Source of the DNA: Aurelia coerulea
Taxonomy: Eukaryota; Cnidaria; Scyphozoa; Semaeostomeae; Ulmaridae
Assembly: GCA_039566865.1 (NCBI GenBank)
Contig: CM076955.1
Span: forward strand, 5,644,501 to 5,708,500
Length of the DNA stretch: 64,000 nucleotides
Direction of reading: 5' to 3'
The notes under the pieces are model-generated. The model was not told the DNA's origin, made no database searches, and saw only the letters and a program-made list of their open reading frames with translations. Positions 1 through 10,759 of this stretch are shown one piece after another; position 1 is the first letter of the stretch; every line of letters begins with the position of its first letter. Position numbers and translations under genes: made by a program.

Positions 1-473
1 TCGATTCATATATGATCGCTACATTCTATCCAGGCATAACCAGCCAAGTTAAAGAATTCATATAAACAAAAAGATGGGTTTAACTTTGTGTGATTTCATT
101 GAATGTTTCAAAATACATGTAGCTAGCAAAACCTACGAATATTTGCCAATGTAAAGCAAAGGCTAGGATAATGTGTGTCACTTGAATTGATCTGATCATT
201 GGCTTAACAGCTCAACATTAATATACTACTTTGAAATGTGGGTGCTTTATAAATACTGCGAGTTATTATTTCTACTCCTTCAGAACCCATTTTCCTTCAA
301 TTTTATTCAGACTGCGCATAGCAAACTTAATACGTATGGCCAAAACCACCAAATTGATAAACATATTTATATAAAAAAAATGAATTTTGAACTCACAGTT
401 TTCCAGTCTCTGACCTCAAGACGCATATTGAGCAGGAGGCAGGAGGCAGTAGGCAGTAGGCGTTTCTGTTTAC

Positions 474-519
474 CAGCGTTCATGCAGTGTAGAAGGCGTT
501 TCTCTTTACTTCCTGCTTG
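474..519 (-). CDS. candidate small internal exon, unidentified gene
   Basis: On the minus strand a block starts after a CTTAG acceptor and ends at a CTG|GTAAAC donor. One frame reads AGSKEKRLLHCMNAG. It resembles the block at 1203-1255 (RLPDCMKTG against RLLHCMNAG), so the two look like duplicated exons. The protein family is not recognised. This call rests on splice consensus and the paralogous block only; the reading frame is short and could be chance. Confidence 0.28.
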
Positions 520-1202
520 CTAAGATTCAAAAACATAGACGCCATTGGGAATATCTTCTGTTGATAGAAAAAGGAAACATCTTAATTAAAAAGTAGCAAA
601 GTAGAAAATAGATTTGAATCGATGAGAGTTGAGATTGAGATTGATCTTTCAACTCAGGATCTCATGCTGGGTCTTCCACGTGCCAGTTGAGGGAAAATGT
701 CCACCAAGTCGGAAGATATCTGCACGACGAATACCGAATGAGACAAAAAATGTTTCGGGGTTCATCAAAATGTAGAAATGTAAATTATTGGGTAATTTCA
801 CTGTGTCACCGTATCTATCCATGTTTAATAGAACAACAACCTAAGAAGCGAACATTTAGTCAACAAAAAAGCCATACTGCTATGGGCGGCTTTTTCAAGA
901 AGCTGTATGCGATTGAAAATAACTAAGATCTCGATCAAATTTTATCCCATTTCCATTTTCAGTACGAGTAAATTGATTGGTATCTCAAATAGTTATCGAC
1001 GTAAAAAGAGTGAATGTATCTTTATGAAATTGGGACAAATTTGAAGGAACAGCAATTGGATAGTTCGTAGGTTGACTCTGCATCTGCAGTAGAGAAGCCC
1101 TAAAAATTTGCCAACTGAAATTTCATGGACATATATTTGGAAACTTAATGTATGTAACTCGCTTTGTTCGCTAAATTAACAGCAGGGGATGTTTCTCTTT
1201 TC

Positions 1203-1255
1203 CCAGTCTTCATACAGTCTGGAAGGCGTTTCTTCACGTCCTGGCTGCCTCGACC
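1203..1255 (-). CDS. candidate exon, paralogue of block at 474-519
   Basis: The minus strand has a strong pyrimidine tract and CAG acceptor (CTCTTCGTTCAG) followed by an open frame GRGSQDVKKRLPDCMKTG. The donor position that is GTAAAC in the 474-519 block reads GGAAAA here, so this copy may have lost its donor or use another one. It lies in line with other minus-strand exon candidates upstream at 1735-1840, 2561-2711 and 3276-3409. Function is unknown. Confidence 0.28.
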
Positions 1256-1734
1256 CTGAACGAAGAGGAAAAACCTAATTCAAATTATCAAATTAATCGA
1301 AATTAATGGAAATGTATCTGAGAAAAATAAAGTATCCAATGAATACCTTTCAAAAATTGTAATTGTTTGACCTGGTAAAATAAAAGAAAATATGTGTGCC
1401 ATTAATAACAGATGTCCTTGGAAATTGATTAATTGATGGCTCGTTCACAGTTTACGCTAGACAGACAGTCCACGTGCGATCACCTGCCACATTTCCTCTT
1501 GGTTGTTTACGTTAAGTTGTTTACATAAGAAACATGCAGACAAAATTCACTTCAGAGACCATAATGAAAGTATCTATAACTTGATTGATAATATGAGATT
1601 TTTAACATCTATGATGTTGCATTTCAAATCACCAAAATTAAAAAATGTTTACCGATAAAGGCGAAGCACTGCTTCAGCGCGTATGCACGACTGTCAGTGT
1701 CGACAGACACCATTTTAGAACCTGGTTTACTCAC

Positions 1735-1840
1735 CAAAAGTGTGACAAAGAGAGAATTTTGTATTACGTGTTGTTTCACGGATAGTGCTTCACGGTGTAC
1801 TGTGTTATCACAGGGAAACAAAAGAGTTCCCTTTGTACCC
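1735..1840 (-). CDS. candidate exon, unidentified split gene
   Basis: On the minus strand an AACACAG acceptor precedes an open frame that starts GTKGTLLFPCDNTVHREA, and a consensus donor TTTTG|GTGAGT closes it. The same frame stays open past that donor (MVSVDTDSRAYALKQCFAFI) to a second donor-like ATCG|GTAAAC at 1653/1652, so alternative 5' splice sites are possible. Entry phase does not match a direct join to the 2561-2711 block, so an exon may be missing between them. No family recognised. Confidence 0.3.
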
Positions 1841-2560
1841 CTGTGTTAAAACAGTAAACTTCGAATCATTATGGGCAGGCGGTTAAAGAGGTAGTCAAAA
1901 CAACACATAACAGTAAAATACACCTTTCAAAAGATGATTTCTTCTCATTGATCCCACAGAGAAAATGTTTCACCTAATCGGGTGAGTCAAAAAGTATTGA
2001 TATTTGCCAGAATATCTGATCAAGAAAGGCCTCCACATTCGACTACGATATGGTGCCTTTCATAATAAAAAAGGTCAGCTTCTATGTGGAAATTTATTTC
2101 ACTAAAATTGGTCATATCGTTCTGAAGTTATTGGCGATTTTGCTTGGAAGCTGTTTCTGAAAGAGTTCAATGACGAAATACGTTCAAATTTGCAAGTCTT
2201 TAACATAATTGATTTTTCAACAAAATCTTCTGAGAAGTTGAGATAAGCTATGCAAATGCGAGGGATACATTTGTATCATTTGCTGTTATCCCAAGAGGCT
2301 ATTTATGCTGGTTGCCAGTGTTCACATGAACATTTTTGGAAAAGATTTTACTAAGAGTTCTAGTCTTTCATCCAGCATGTTTAAAACAGCTTCACAACAA
2401 TTCGTTGATACCACAAAAACAAGATGAGATATTTTAGCAAAAAGAATTTCAACATATAAATTAATTAGCTTTTTCACTATAAAATGGAGTATCGTACGGT
2501 AACAATAGTGGATTATTCACAATTATACAGTTTTCAAACGCCGAAACAATTTTGACTCAC

Positions 2561-2711
2561 CCAGGATACGAGGCGGAGGTAGATTAAAAGCAACGTTTGC
2601 CATTTCACACGTACGTGGCTCCTTTTTTACGTTGACAGGAATGATTAGCAAGAACACATTTTCCAAACATATGGACATTATCGAACGCACGTCGCTCTTT
2701 AACATGCTCTG
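2561..2711 (-). CDS. candidate exon, unidentified split gene
   Basis: The minus-strand frame reads SMLKSDVRSIMSICLENVF and continues to NLPPPRIL, ending at a near-perfect donor CCTGG|GTGAGT. The upstream acceptor is CCTATAG or, three bases later, CTATAGCAG; both leave the same phase. That phase (0) agrees with the donor phase of the block at 3276-3409. It contains a hydrophobic stretch (CLENVFLLIIPV). GC content is higher than the flanks. The protein is not recognised. Confidence 0.35.
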
Positions 2712-3275
2712 CTATAGGTTAATTGTTACTATCAACCGATTTTACATCAGTTCATTTTAAGAAAGCGGCCAAGCTTTGTAGATAGTCAACTTACGTAGTA
2801 GTTTTACTTTTACACAATGTTTTATCCACCTATTTTATGGAGCTAAGCCATGGATTTTGCCACACATCTGTAGGTGTCCATAAAGGCCAACGATAGAAAA
2901 ACTTTATGTGCCCTGAGATGTTTTGAAAGTACTTTTACGTCAAACATTTTGTCTTCCTTCTTTGTCTCCTAAGCCCCTAGATTTTGAGACACTATTTTAT
3001 GGTTCAGTTGGGACAAAATTAGAAAGGACTTTCAACCTTAACGTGTGGTACTTTTTTCGTGAACCATTATGATTCAAGCTGTAGATTTATTTGGCTATAT
3101 TTGGAATTTAGAACCCACACGGATTCTATTTTTGTGGACAAGCTATCTATGCTTGAAGGTCACTGTTATACTGATGGCTAAACCAGAGAGATGAGGCTGA
3201 TTATTTAATCTAATGTCACGTACGTAAGACAAACGTAAGATATATATTATTAAGAAGAGAGGAATTAATTGAAAC

Positions 3276-3409
3276 CTTCGTTGCCAAGGCCAAAAAGCTC
3301 CAGACTGTCATGGGAAGATCCAGCAAGTAATTGCAGTCTTTATGGGACAATTTCGCACATCTTTCTTTTACTTTCCGTCCCATGACATCATTATTGTATG
3401 CCGTAATCA
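3276..3409 (-). CDS. candidate exon, unidentified split gene
   Basis: The minus strand has an excellent acceptor (CCCTTTGTCCTTTCAG) followed by an open frame containing YNNDVMGRKVKERCAKLSHK, then DCNYLLDLPMTVWSFLALATK, and a weak donor GAAG|GTTTCA. Exit phase 0 fits the next block downstream at 2561-2711. Basic and cysteine-containing residues followed by a hydrophobic segment look like real protein, but I cannot name the family. It is the most upstream exon I can support. Confidence 0.38.
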
Positions 3410-4278
3410 CTGAAAGGACAAAGGGAACGATAAGTCTTCCACAATTTTGCAGCAGCTAAGCATCTGTCTCTTATTTTAGAATTCCACTGAATCCTATAAA
3501 TGGACAAGGAGTTAGTTCACGCCAAACCTTTTGAGTGGTTGAGTGCTTAAAGTACGCAAGCGAAGACATTTCATTTTGTCATTTCTAACATATTTACCCT
3601 GGATATAATATAACTGTCTTCCAATTTTCCTAGCAATGAAATGATACTAAGGATGAACCTCAATCTTTCTGCGTTTAATCTTATTTACAACTTCAATATA
3701 ACTCAACTACTATAACTAGAAGAAAAGGTTGTAGTTGATATGCAGGTCTACTTTCTCTCCTGCAAAACAGGGGTAGCGAAGTGGTTGTACACAAAATAAA
3801 AATGTGAGAGCTTTTCCGTGTGAGCAAATGCTATCCTAAAGGTGCAAAAGGCAGTTCTCCAGAAAGAGCCCTTAGCCTAAAACGTATGGAAAATTGTAAT
3901 AAATCATTCACAGCGAGAAACCAAGAAATATATAATGTTTTCTAAACCCTCGTAGCACCATTACTTTAGAGAGTAGGATCTGTCAGGTTGATTGAAAGGT
4001 TGCCCACATCATTGGCCGTGGCTTTCCGTTTTCAAGTTGGATGGACCGTGGGAACCTAGCATTACTTCCGTTTCATCATGCAAAAATAGCACTAAAGGGT
4101 ATTGCCAGTAAATTGAAAAAAAAACTGTTCGAAGACGTACATAGCTTGTTCGATCATACATACAGTTCTAAATTTAGCATTCGCAGGTTGTCAGTCTCAA
4201 GGGATAGCATTGAACCAATTGACATTTTTGGTTGCAGTTTTTCCATTTTTGCAGCTTTAATTGTAGTACACATATTTT
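3410..4278. other. no feature recognised
   Basis: AT-rich DNA. A plus-strand 80-codon frame at 4041-4283 ends on the border of the next repeat and shows no splice signals or family motif. Confidence 0.3.
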
Positions 4279-4709
4279 TATAAGAAACTAAGGTCCAGGG
4301 CTGGTAGGCAGTTTCTTAAATTCTTGGACCATTTTGCTACTAGAAGTTTCTTTCGCGTCTTTTAATTTTTTTACATAATGAATTTTCTTAAGGGCTTCCC
4401 AGTTAAGTAGTTTGATTATAAAGCAAGTATTAACAGGACTCATACTCGGAAATAAACTAATTTAATGCGATAATTCAAACAATAATAAACATAAACAGTA
4501 CAATATCAGTAGTAACATTTTGTGTGGCAGAACCAGTTTTAAAAGCAACAATTTCTTTTACAAAACAACACTCAGTCTTTTCTTATTTTCCAGACTGGGG
4601 ATATCAAAACTGAACATTACAAAAGTTTCTTGGTTTTTCAATTCAGGTAGGGTTGTTTCTTAACTTTCGAAAAACTGAGGCTACCGTTTCTTATAAGTTG
4701 TTTCTTATA
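4279..4709. mobile_element. TIR element, GTTTCTTATA family, copy 1
   Basis: It begins TATAAGAAAC and ends GTTTCTTATA, with further GTTTCTTA-type motifs inside (near 4308, 4625, 4655). Related copies lie at 6764-7518 (inverted) and 36911-37246. The outer TA could be a TA target duplication, as in Tc1/mariner elements, but this cannot be separated from the palindromic end. No coding capacity. Confidence 0.55.
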
Positions 4710-5086
4710 ATAAAAATACATGTATTTACCTTGCAAGGAATTAATAGAAGCAACCAATATCTTTTATCATTGGTTTCCTACAAAGTTGGTAATTGTTTTA
4801 AATAAAAAAGATTGACAAGATTGAGTAAAATCGACATTTCCTAATTCAAGCATATTCCATGACAACTGCGAAGAAATCTACAGAATAAAAGAAACGAAGA
4901 AAATAAATCTAGAACGGCAAAGGCATGAACAAGTTTAATGAAATAAATTTTAACATCAGAACTTATCCTCACTACAAAAGGACCCTCAACTTACGCTCAT
5001 CTAATTGAAGTGAATTGATGTTGTTGTTGTCGCTCCAGTTGAGGGCCTTATGGACAAACTCTTCTCAAAACGGCAAAAAATTCTCG

Positions 5087-5108
5087 CCAGGAACAAATTT
5101 GTTCCTGG
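5087..5108. repeat. perfect 22-bp palindrome
   Basis: CCAGGAACAAA and its exact reverse complement meet with no spacer. No role is evident. Confidence 0.5.
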
Positions 5109-5654
5109 ACCAATCAGGATGCAAGACTTGAAATAACTTGATGGGATTGGCTGATTCTTCTTCAATTCAAACTTCCCGCCAAAGGCAAAAAAACGCTTTC
5201 GAACAACGCGTTTGACTGAACTGCTCCAACGATCAAAATCTCAAAGAAGCGAAAGAATTTATGAGATCTTTTGCGCCCCCAAACAACCAAAATATCACTT
5301 ATAGGTAGGAGTTTTTTGCTTTATTAGCTTGAAGAAACATTCATCTAAGTACTGATTGCTTGTTTTGCAGTGTAGCACTTCAGGAAAACCACTTTTTGCG
5401 AAGATTTAGGGTCGGTGGTTTTGAGAAAAAATAGCAGGTGATTTAGGCCATGTCCGTTTCTGGAAGCGTGTGTCCATGAGTCGTAGTTATAGCGTCCATC
5501 AGTCTATCAATAGCAATAACCTACGAACATATAATCAGTCTAATCAGAACTGGCCTTTCCAGCACATATTGATCGATGACTTGTTGCAATTGGTGCATAA
5601 TGCATGGTCTTACACACAGGCAAACGACGATATTCATGTTTTGATTTAATTTTA

Positions 5655-5790
5655 GAGTCATTCAATCAGGACCCTTTTTGAAGCAGTGGTAAATTTTGAT
5701 GAATTAGTTAAAATAGTCAATTATTTCTTTCCTACCACGCTAGCTCTTTTTCATCTTAATCTGGTTTAAGTATAAACCCATCTTCATCCT
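5655..5790 (+). repeat. dispersed repeat, inverted mate at 8881-9031
   Basis: Both blocks contain GAGTCATTCAATCAGGA-like sequence, a shared GAAGCAGTGGTAAATT core and a TTAAGTATAAACCCA-like end, in opposite orientation 3.2 kb apart. A G-run follows near 5800. No coding signal. Confidence 0.55.
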
Positions 5791-5879
5791 TGGAAAGGGG
5801 GGGGGGAGATGGTACAAAAGTTAATTTGATGGCTAGATAAGAGTTTCAGGTACTTTGCTAAATAACTCTACTTTGCAGA

Positions 5880-6070
5880 TTATTGCTAATTTGAATATTC
5901 TCAAATTATTGCCGTTTCATTATTTCAAATAGTTGTAAGGCTGTGATGCCATCAAATTTCTCAATCGTAAACGAGAGAAGTGAGAAAATCGTGCTTGCTT
6001 TGCCACCATATTGCAGACCTCCATGAAATAAGGTTTTCTTGAAAATTCTACCATCTTCTTTCTATTGATC
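5880..6070 (+). repeat. diverged fragment of the 6150-6750 repeat family
   Basis: The ATCAAATTTCT...CGTAAAC block and the CACCATATTGCAGAC block occur in the same order as at 6380-6450 and 29465-29530. It is older and more diverged. Confidence 0.4.
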
Positions 6071-6149
6071 GAGAACCCACGATCGTTTTAAATGTTTCCA
6101 AAACGTTGCACGAATTCATTTCATGAAAAGAAATAATGTTGAGCACTTC

Positions 6150-6750
6150 GCTAACGACGATACTTTTTGGGTCACCCAGTACAGATAGCTAGCATATGTC
6201 CCAAATCTTTATCTCGGCGTAAAAAGGTGGGTGTAAAATTCAACGACCAATTTCTTCTGATTGAATGGCTTGAAAGAAACTTTAGATGCTTATCTATAAA
6301 TCTACCGTTGGACTTTTCAGAAATTTTGAATATTTTTGGAAATTACAGCTTATCTTACATTTCAACTCATTTGAGGATGTGACGTCATCAAATTTCTAAA
6401 TCATAAACCAGATGCGTGACAGACTTTTGCTTGACACCATATTGTAGGCATTTATGAACTATGGTTTCCTTCAAAATTATTTCATGTTACGTCAGACTGT
6501 TTAGAAATTACGATGGTTTTAAGTTTTTTTGAAAATTTTTCTTGAATTCTTGAAAAAGAAGAAAAACACTCTAATTCTGAAAATATTGAAGATTTCAGGA
6601 AATTCCAACGGTAGAATTACAGAAAAATTAGCTAAAGTTTCTTTGAAGTCATTCAGTTCAAAGAAATAAGTCACTCAGTTTTACACCAGCCTTTTTAAAG
6701 ATTTGGAACCTATGCTCAGATAGCTACTCTATGCTTCTCTGCTTCCAATA
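6150..6750. mobile_element. long-inverted-repeat element
   Basis: A left arm of about 150-200 bp (from 6181, CCCAAATCTTTATCTCGGCG) is matched in reverse orientation by 6585-6745 (CCTTTTTAAAGATTTGG). The inner part holds GAGGATGTGACGTCATCAAA. A TA-type transposon end, TTTTTGGGTCACCCAGTA, abuts the left side at 6164-6181. A half copy lies at 29268-29580 and an inverted fragment at 63845-64000. No ORF of note. Confidence 0.5.
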
Positions 6751-6763
6751 CACTAATTTTTTA

Positions 6764-7518
6764 TACAAGAAACTTCTTTTTAGAGAATGTAGACTCAGTT
6801 TTCGAAAGTTAAGAAACAGAAAGTTAAGAAAATGTAGATTCAATTTTTCAAAAGTTTAAGAAACCGTGATACATTGAATAAAAAAGGTAAGAACTGCAGC
6901 TATAAGTTTCTGCTCAAAATGTTTGACTTCTTTTCAGTGCAAATTCTGTTTTGAGATCTTACTGGGTAATTTAAAAAGCGAATGGAATCCACAAAGTTAA
7001 AATCTACATTAAAGGGGCTGTAGAAGATTTTTGTAAACAATCGGGAAGTACGGGACAACCTGCGCACGTGACTGAAGCCTTGGGTTTTTAATGGCGGCCA
7101 ATTTCATCGCAGCTTCTACGTAAGTTTCATTGAAGAGTTTTCTCGTCTATGTCTATGAAATATGTTGGAACTTTTGATATTAATTAAAACTTTCAAATAT
7201 TCGGCGTTAGAAAAATAGAACAAATCCTCCACCAAAACTTCGATCACCAAGAATGTCGCAGATACTTTAGATTACTATCTTCTGTGCAAAATCGCTATTA
7301 GCTATGTTGTGTTTAGCCTAAACATATTCGATGATTTGACACGGAGAGCCACGCAGATAGGAAGGGTTGTACAGCCCTTTTAAATCTACCAAAGTTTATT
7401 AAATCCACATCACATCGAGAGCTGAGAGCATTAAAGATATAAGAACTTATAAAAGTTTTTGGTAGCAAAACTTTCTTAAGATTTAAGAGACCAACCTACC
7501 AGACCTAAGGTTCTTGTA
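6764..7518. mobile_element. TIR element, GTTTCTTATA family, copy 2 (split)
   Basis: The ends are TACAAGAAAC and GGTTCTTGTA. The right part (7430-7518) is the reverse complement of the left part of the 4279-4709 copy, including the CTACCAGACCTAAGG segment. It is interrupted by a TTAA-flanked element at 7013-7379, so its unbroken length would be about 384 bp. Confidence 0.55.
7013..7379. mobile_element. TTAA-flanked TIR element with a tiny first-exon-like ORF
   Basis: TTAA at 7009-7012 and 7380-7383 flank inverted ends AGGGGCTGTA and TACAGCCCTT. TTAA duplication is typical of piggyBac and Kolobok superfamilies. At 7091 an ATGGCGGCC start is followed after 29 bases by a perfect GTAAGT donor, giving the peptide MAANFIAAS. 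This looks like a gene's first exon, although it may be coincidence. No transposase is present. Confidence 0.65.
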
Positions 7519-8880
7519 CAAAAATGAGTGTAGAGTTTGATAGATGATGTCATTTTTCAATGCGTTGGATTTTGCCTGCAGGGCATACAAGAGTGTTTGG
7601 ATTCATTTGATACAGATAGATAATCGAATTCAACAAAAGGATCATAATAAATCAATTGGGAATTAGATAAATCCCAGCGTAGGATTTCATTATCCTAACC
7701 AATGATATGTAATTCTCTTGAGAGTTTCAACAAGAACAACTATCTTCTATTTCCAATTGGCAGAATGAAACCACTGTTTCTGTTACCAAGTGATTTAGTT
7801 TACAATATCTGGATTAATTAAAAGTAAACCGTACTTGACATATTAGCAAGTGTACGAATCATAGGATAAAATGTTGGTTTCAAAGTTTGTAGAGGATTCG
7901 GTCTAGCTGTCAAATTATGACAAGTTGGGGAAGATTGCATGACCCAAGCACAATAAAATATGAAGTACCCAAGGAACTCTATCTAAGAGAGTCTGAATGT
8001 TCACACGGTTTTCTGGAGAAAAATTAGATGATCGATAGCTTTATGGAAACTTATATCATACGTTTATTACTTTATCAAAATGAAAGGAATTTGGGCAATT
8101 GCTTCCAAAATGATAAAATAAATTGAAAGATCTCAAGATCTCAGGTTCTATGATACTGTGCTATGCTGAAGCATGGAAGAGATTACGCTTTGGACCAAAG
8201 TACGGTTATTCTTCCGAAGAATTAGAAAACTGTTTGTTGGTAATGTGAGCCGATCCTTGATTTCTATGAAAACGTGTAAAGAATGAGATGCTTGTCTGAT
8301 AATTATCATTTATGTTTGCTGGTTGTCTCAAAAAAGATACCTCGATAAATGAAATGAAATGAATGATCTCATCAAGTCATTAACAACTCGATACTTCTAA
8401 TTTCACCTTTGATCCCGCAAATTCCACAAACAACCAGTCTTGAAATACTTATTCAACACGTAAACCTTTGGAATGAAAACAATGTAATTAAATATGGCTG
8501 TAGAAACTGCTACATTTAATTATAAAAAATTCAGAAAGAAAATTATTGCAGGACTTACGTGAAAAAATGCATGGTTTGGAAGAAGAAAATTAGAAGAAGT
8601 ACTTAGATTATTGCAAATTACTTGTCAAAAGATAATTAGTATGCAGAATCACCCCAAGAACGAAACAAGCCCACTTAAACTGATGCAATTCTTGGCTTAA
8701 ATGTAGGCAGGGAAGGGATCCTATCATATCAACCTATTTCAATGATCTTTAAGCATCTCCCTAATCGATGACCTTGAAAGATTATAATATAAACATGAGA
8801 GGCACTCAATGAGCCTCTTTGTAAAAGAATACACCCAAGATATCGCAGTGTGCTATTTCAAACGTCTCATCTCGACCCCT
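7519..8880. other. no feature recognised
   Basis: AT-rich single-copy-looking DNA without convincing ORF, splice-bounded frame or repeat. Confidence 0.3.
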
Positions 8881-9031
8881 GCCAAGATGATTACTGGGTT
8901 TATACTTAAACTCCAAGGCTTCAGATTAAGATGGAAAAGAGCCAGCGTGGAAGGAAAGGAATAATTGACTATTCTAACTAATTCATTGAAATTTACCACT
9001 GCTTCAAAAAAGTGTCCTGATTGAATGACTC
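8881..9031 (-). repeat. inverted mate of the repeat at 5655-5790
   Basis: It is the reverse orientation of the 5655-5790 block, with the shared TTTATACTTAAAC, GGAAAAGAGC and ACCACTGCTTCAAAAA segments. Confidence 0.55.
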
Positions 9032-9869
9032 GTCGATTGTCTGGTGAGGAAATCAAAGGTCAACAATTATTGTTTTTGAGATAAGTCGATTTTTGAATAA
9101 ACACATGATTCTGTCAAGATACTTTATTGATTTGATTGCTGAAAAAAGGGCGTAGGATGGATAACATTTAGCGTAGGTGTAAAACCTCTTATAAGATAAA
9201 CAAAGGATTCAAATACAAAGATGATATCTAGGTTGAGTTGCGGAGTTTGTTTGATCCAAACAATGATGTTTTATGTCTTATTCTCGGTCTTATTAGTTTG
9301 TTGCTTTATTTGTGCTACAGCTAAGAATATTCTCTGGAGCAAAACAGACTGTGTATTGCTAAATATAAGCATTTTTCCTACAATGTACAAAGTACTCTCG
9401 TCATTTTAGCTTTCTTAAAATGCAACAAGAACGTGACAAATGAACCAGTTATCCTGTACTTTGTAAGTAAAAAAGGTTCACCTTTGAATGATTGCAGAAT
9501 TAAATCTGATTGATCGATTTCAACGATCCTTCCTTTAGTGCACAGATAAAAGTCTGACTTAGATTTAGGGATCACATTTAAATTTTATTGTCAATCGTTT
9601 AGGTCTTGCAGAAGTTTGTTCCGGGCATCAGAAACAGACAAATCAACGTCGTGCGTATCAGAGAAACTTAAGACTCTGAAGACTGTCTAAGTAACAGAAA
9701 TTGACCAGCCTTTCCTGTCACCAAAGAAACCTACAAACCGATTGCGATCAATTTGCAACACATCGTATATATTGACATTAGTACGCAAGCCCTAGACTTC
9801 AAGTTCTTCTGTGTGAAAATAGAAGCAAACAGAGCCTTTAGGATACGAGGAGGTACTTCCTCAGATGGG

Positions 9870-9960
9870 AGGCATTGGACTCGAACCAGTGGTCTTTCAC
9901 AAACAAGACAGGCTCGGTCACCATCATCCTATCCACCATCATCCTATCCACCTCTTAAAT
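9870..9960 (-). repeat. tRNA-derived (SINE-like) fragment
   Basis: The minus strand has a perfect B-box-like GGTTCGAGTCC followed by ATGCCTCCC, resembling the T-arm and 3' acceptor strand of a tRNA. The 5' half is not a folded tRNA; it holds a duplicated 15-bp unit (ATCATCCTATCCACC on the plus strand, about 9920-9951). Best read as a tRNA pseudogene or SINE head. A tRNA folding scan would decide. Confidence 0.33.
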
Positions 9961-10657
9961 CAGTCCACTGCAACATCTTACAGAATGACATTAAAATGCA
10001 AGTTTTTTCTTAATCAGTAAGCAAAATCATCAAAATGTTAAGGCTAATTGACAGTGAAATGAAATTACCTATACGTTAACTAAATCGTGCATTTTAGACC
10101 AATTTAGACTGCTAACGATTCCTCCTCCATCTTACAAACCATTTGAAGTAAACTAAACTAATTTCATCACATACTTGCTTTCCAGAATGCTTAATCCCAA
10201 CCAATAATCCCCAATTACATTATTTATCTCAACTAAATAAATCATAACACTATCCTGTCTAGGCAACTTTTTCTGAAACGGGAAATTATCAAAAGTGTCA
10301 AAACCATAAGAACCATAAGTATTTGTTTATCCTTAGAAAGCCCGAAAACCATTCTTCCGTTTTTCCAAAACAATATGGCGCCCTAGGTCCTGGGAATCTT
10401 CCGTGACTAGTTTTCCAGGATGTCACGTTTTTCAACGCTCTAAAAGACCTTTTCGTGACTTTATTTGGAAGGATTAGACGTTTCCGTTTCACAAGTACTT
10501 GCAGATATATTTACTGACCTGGGGTGACGTAATCTTTTGGATAAGCCAGTGGCTAACTTCTATCACGTGATATTCCCTGAAGAGTGAATTCATTGAATGG
10601 GTCAGACAAGGAGTCAATATTTGAAGATATTTTCAGCAACTAACAATAGAAAACATA
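9961..10657. other. no feature recognised
   Basis: AT-rich DNA with no supported feature. Confidence 0.3.
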
Positions 10658-10757
10658 TTCGAACATAAATGAAGGCAAATGAACATAAATGAACATAAAT
10701 GAACATAAATGAACATAAATGAACATAAATGAAGGCAAACGAACATAAATGAACGCC
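10658..10757. repeat. 10-bp minisatellite
   Basis: About nine tandem copies of GAACATAAAT, with two GAAGGCAAAT/C variants near the borders. The overlapping hydrophobic minus-strand frames here are products of the repeat, not genes. Confidence 0.9.
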
Positions 10758-10759
10758 AT

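Noticed and set aside
9870..9960. Functional tRNA gene on the minus strand
   Set aside because: Only the B box and 3' acceptor-like part fit; no D-arm or anticodon arm can be folded in the remaining sequence.
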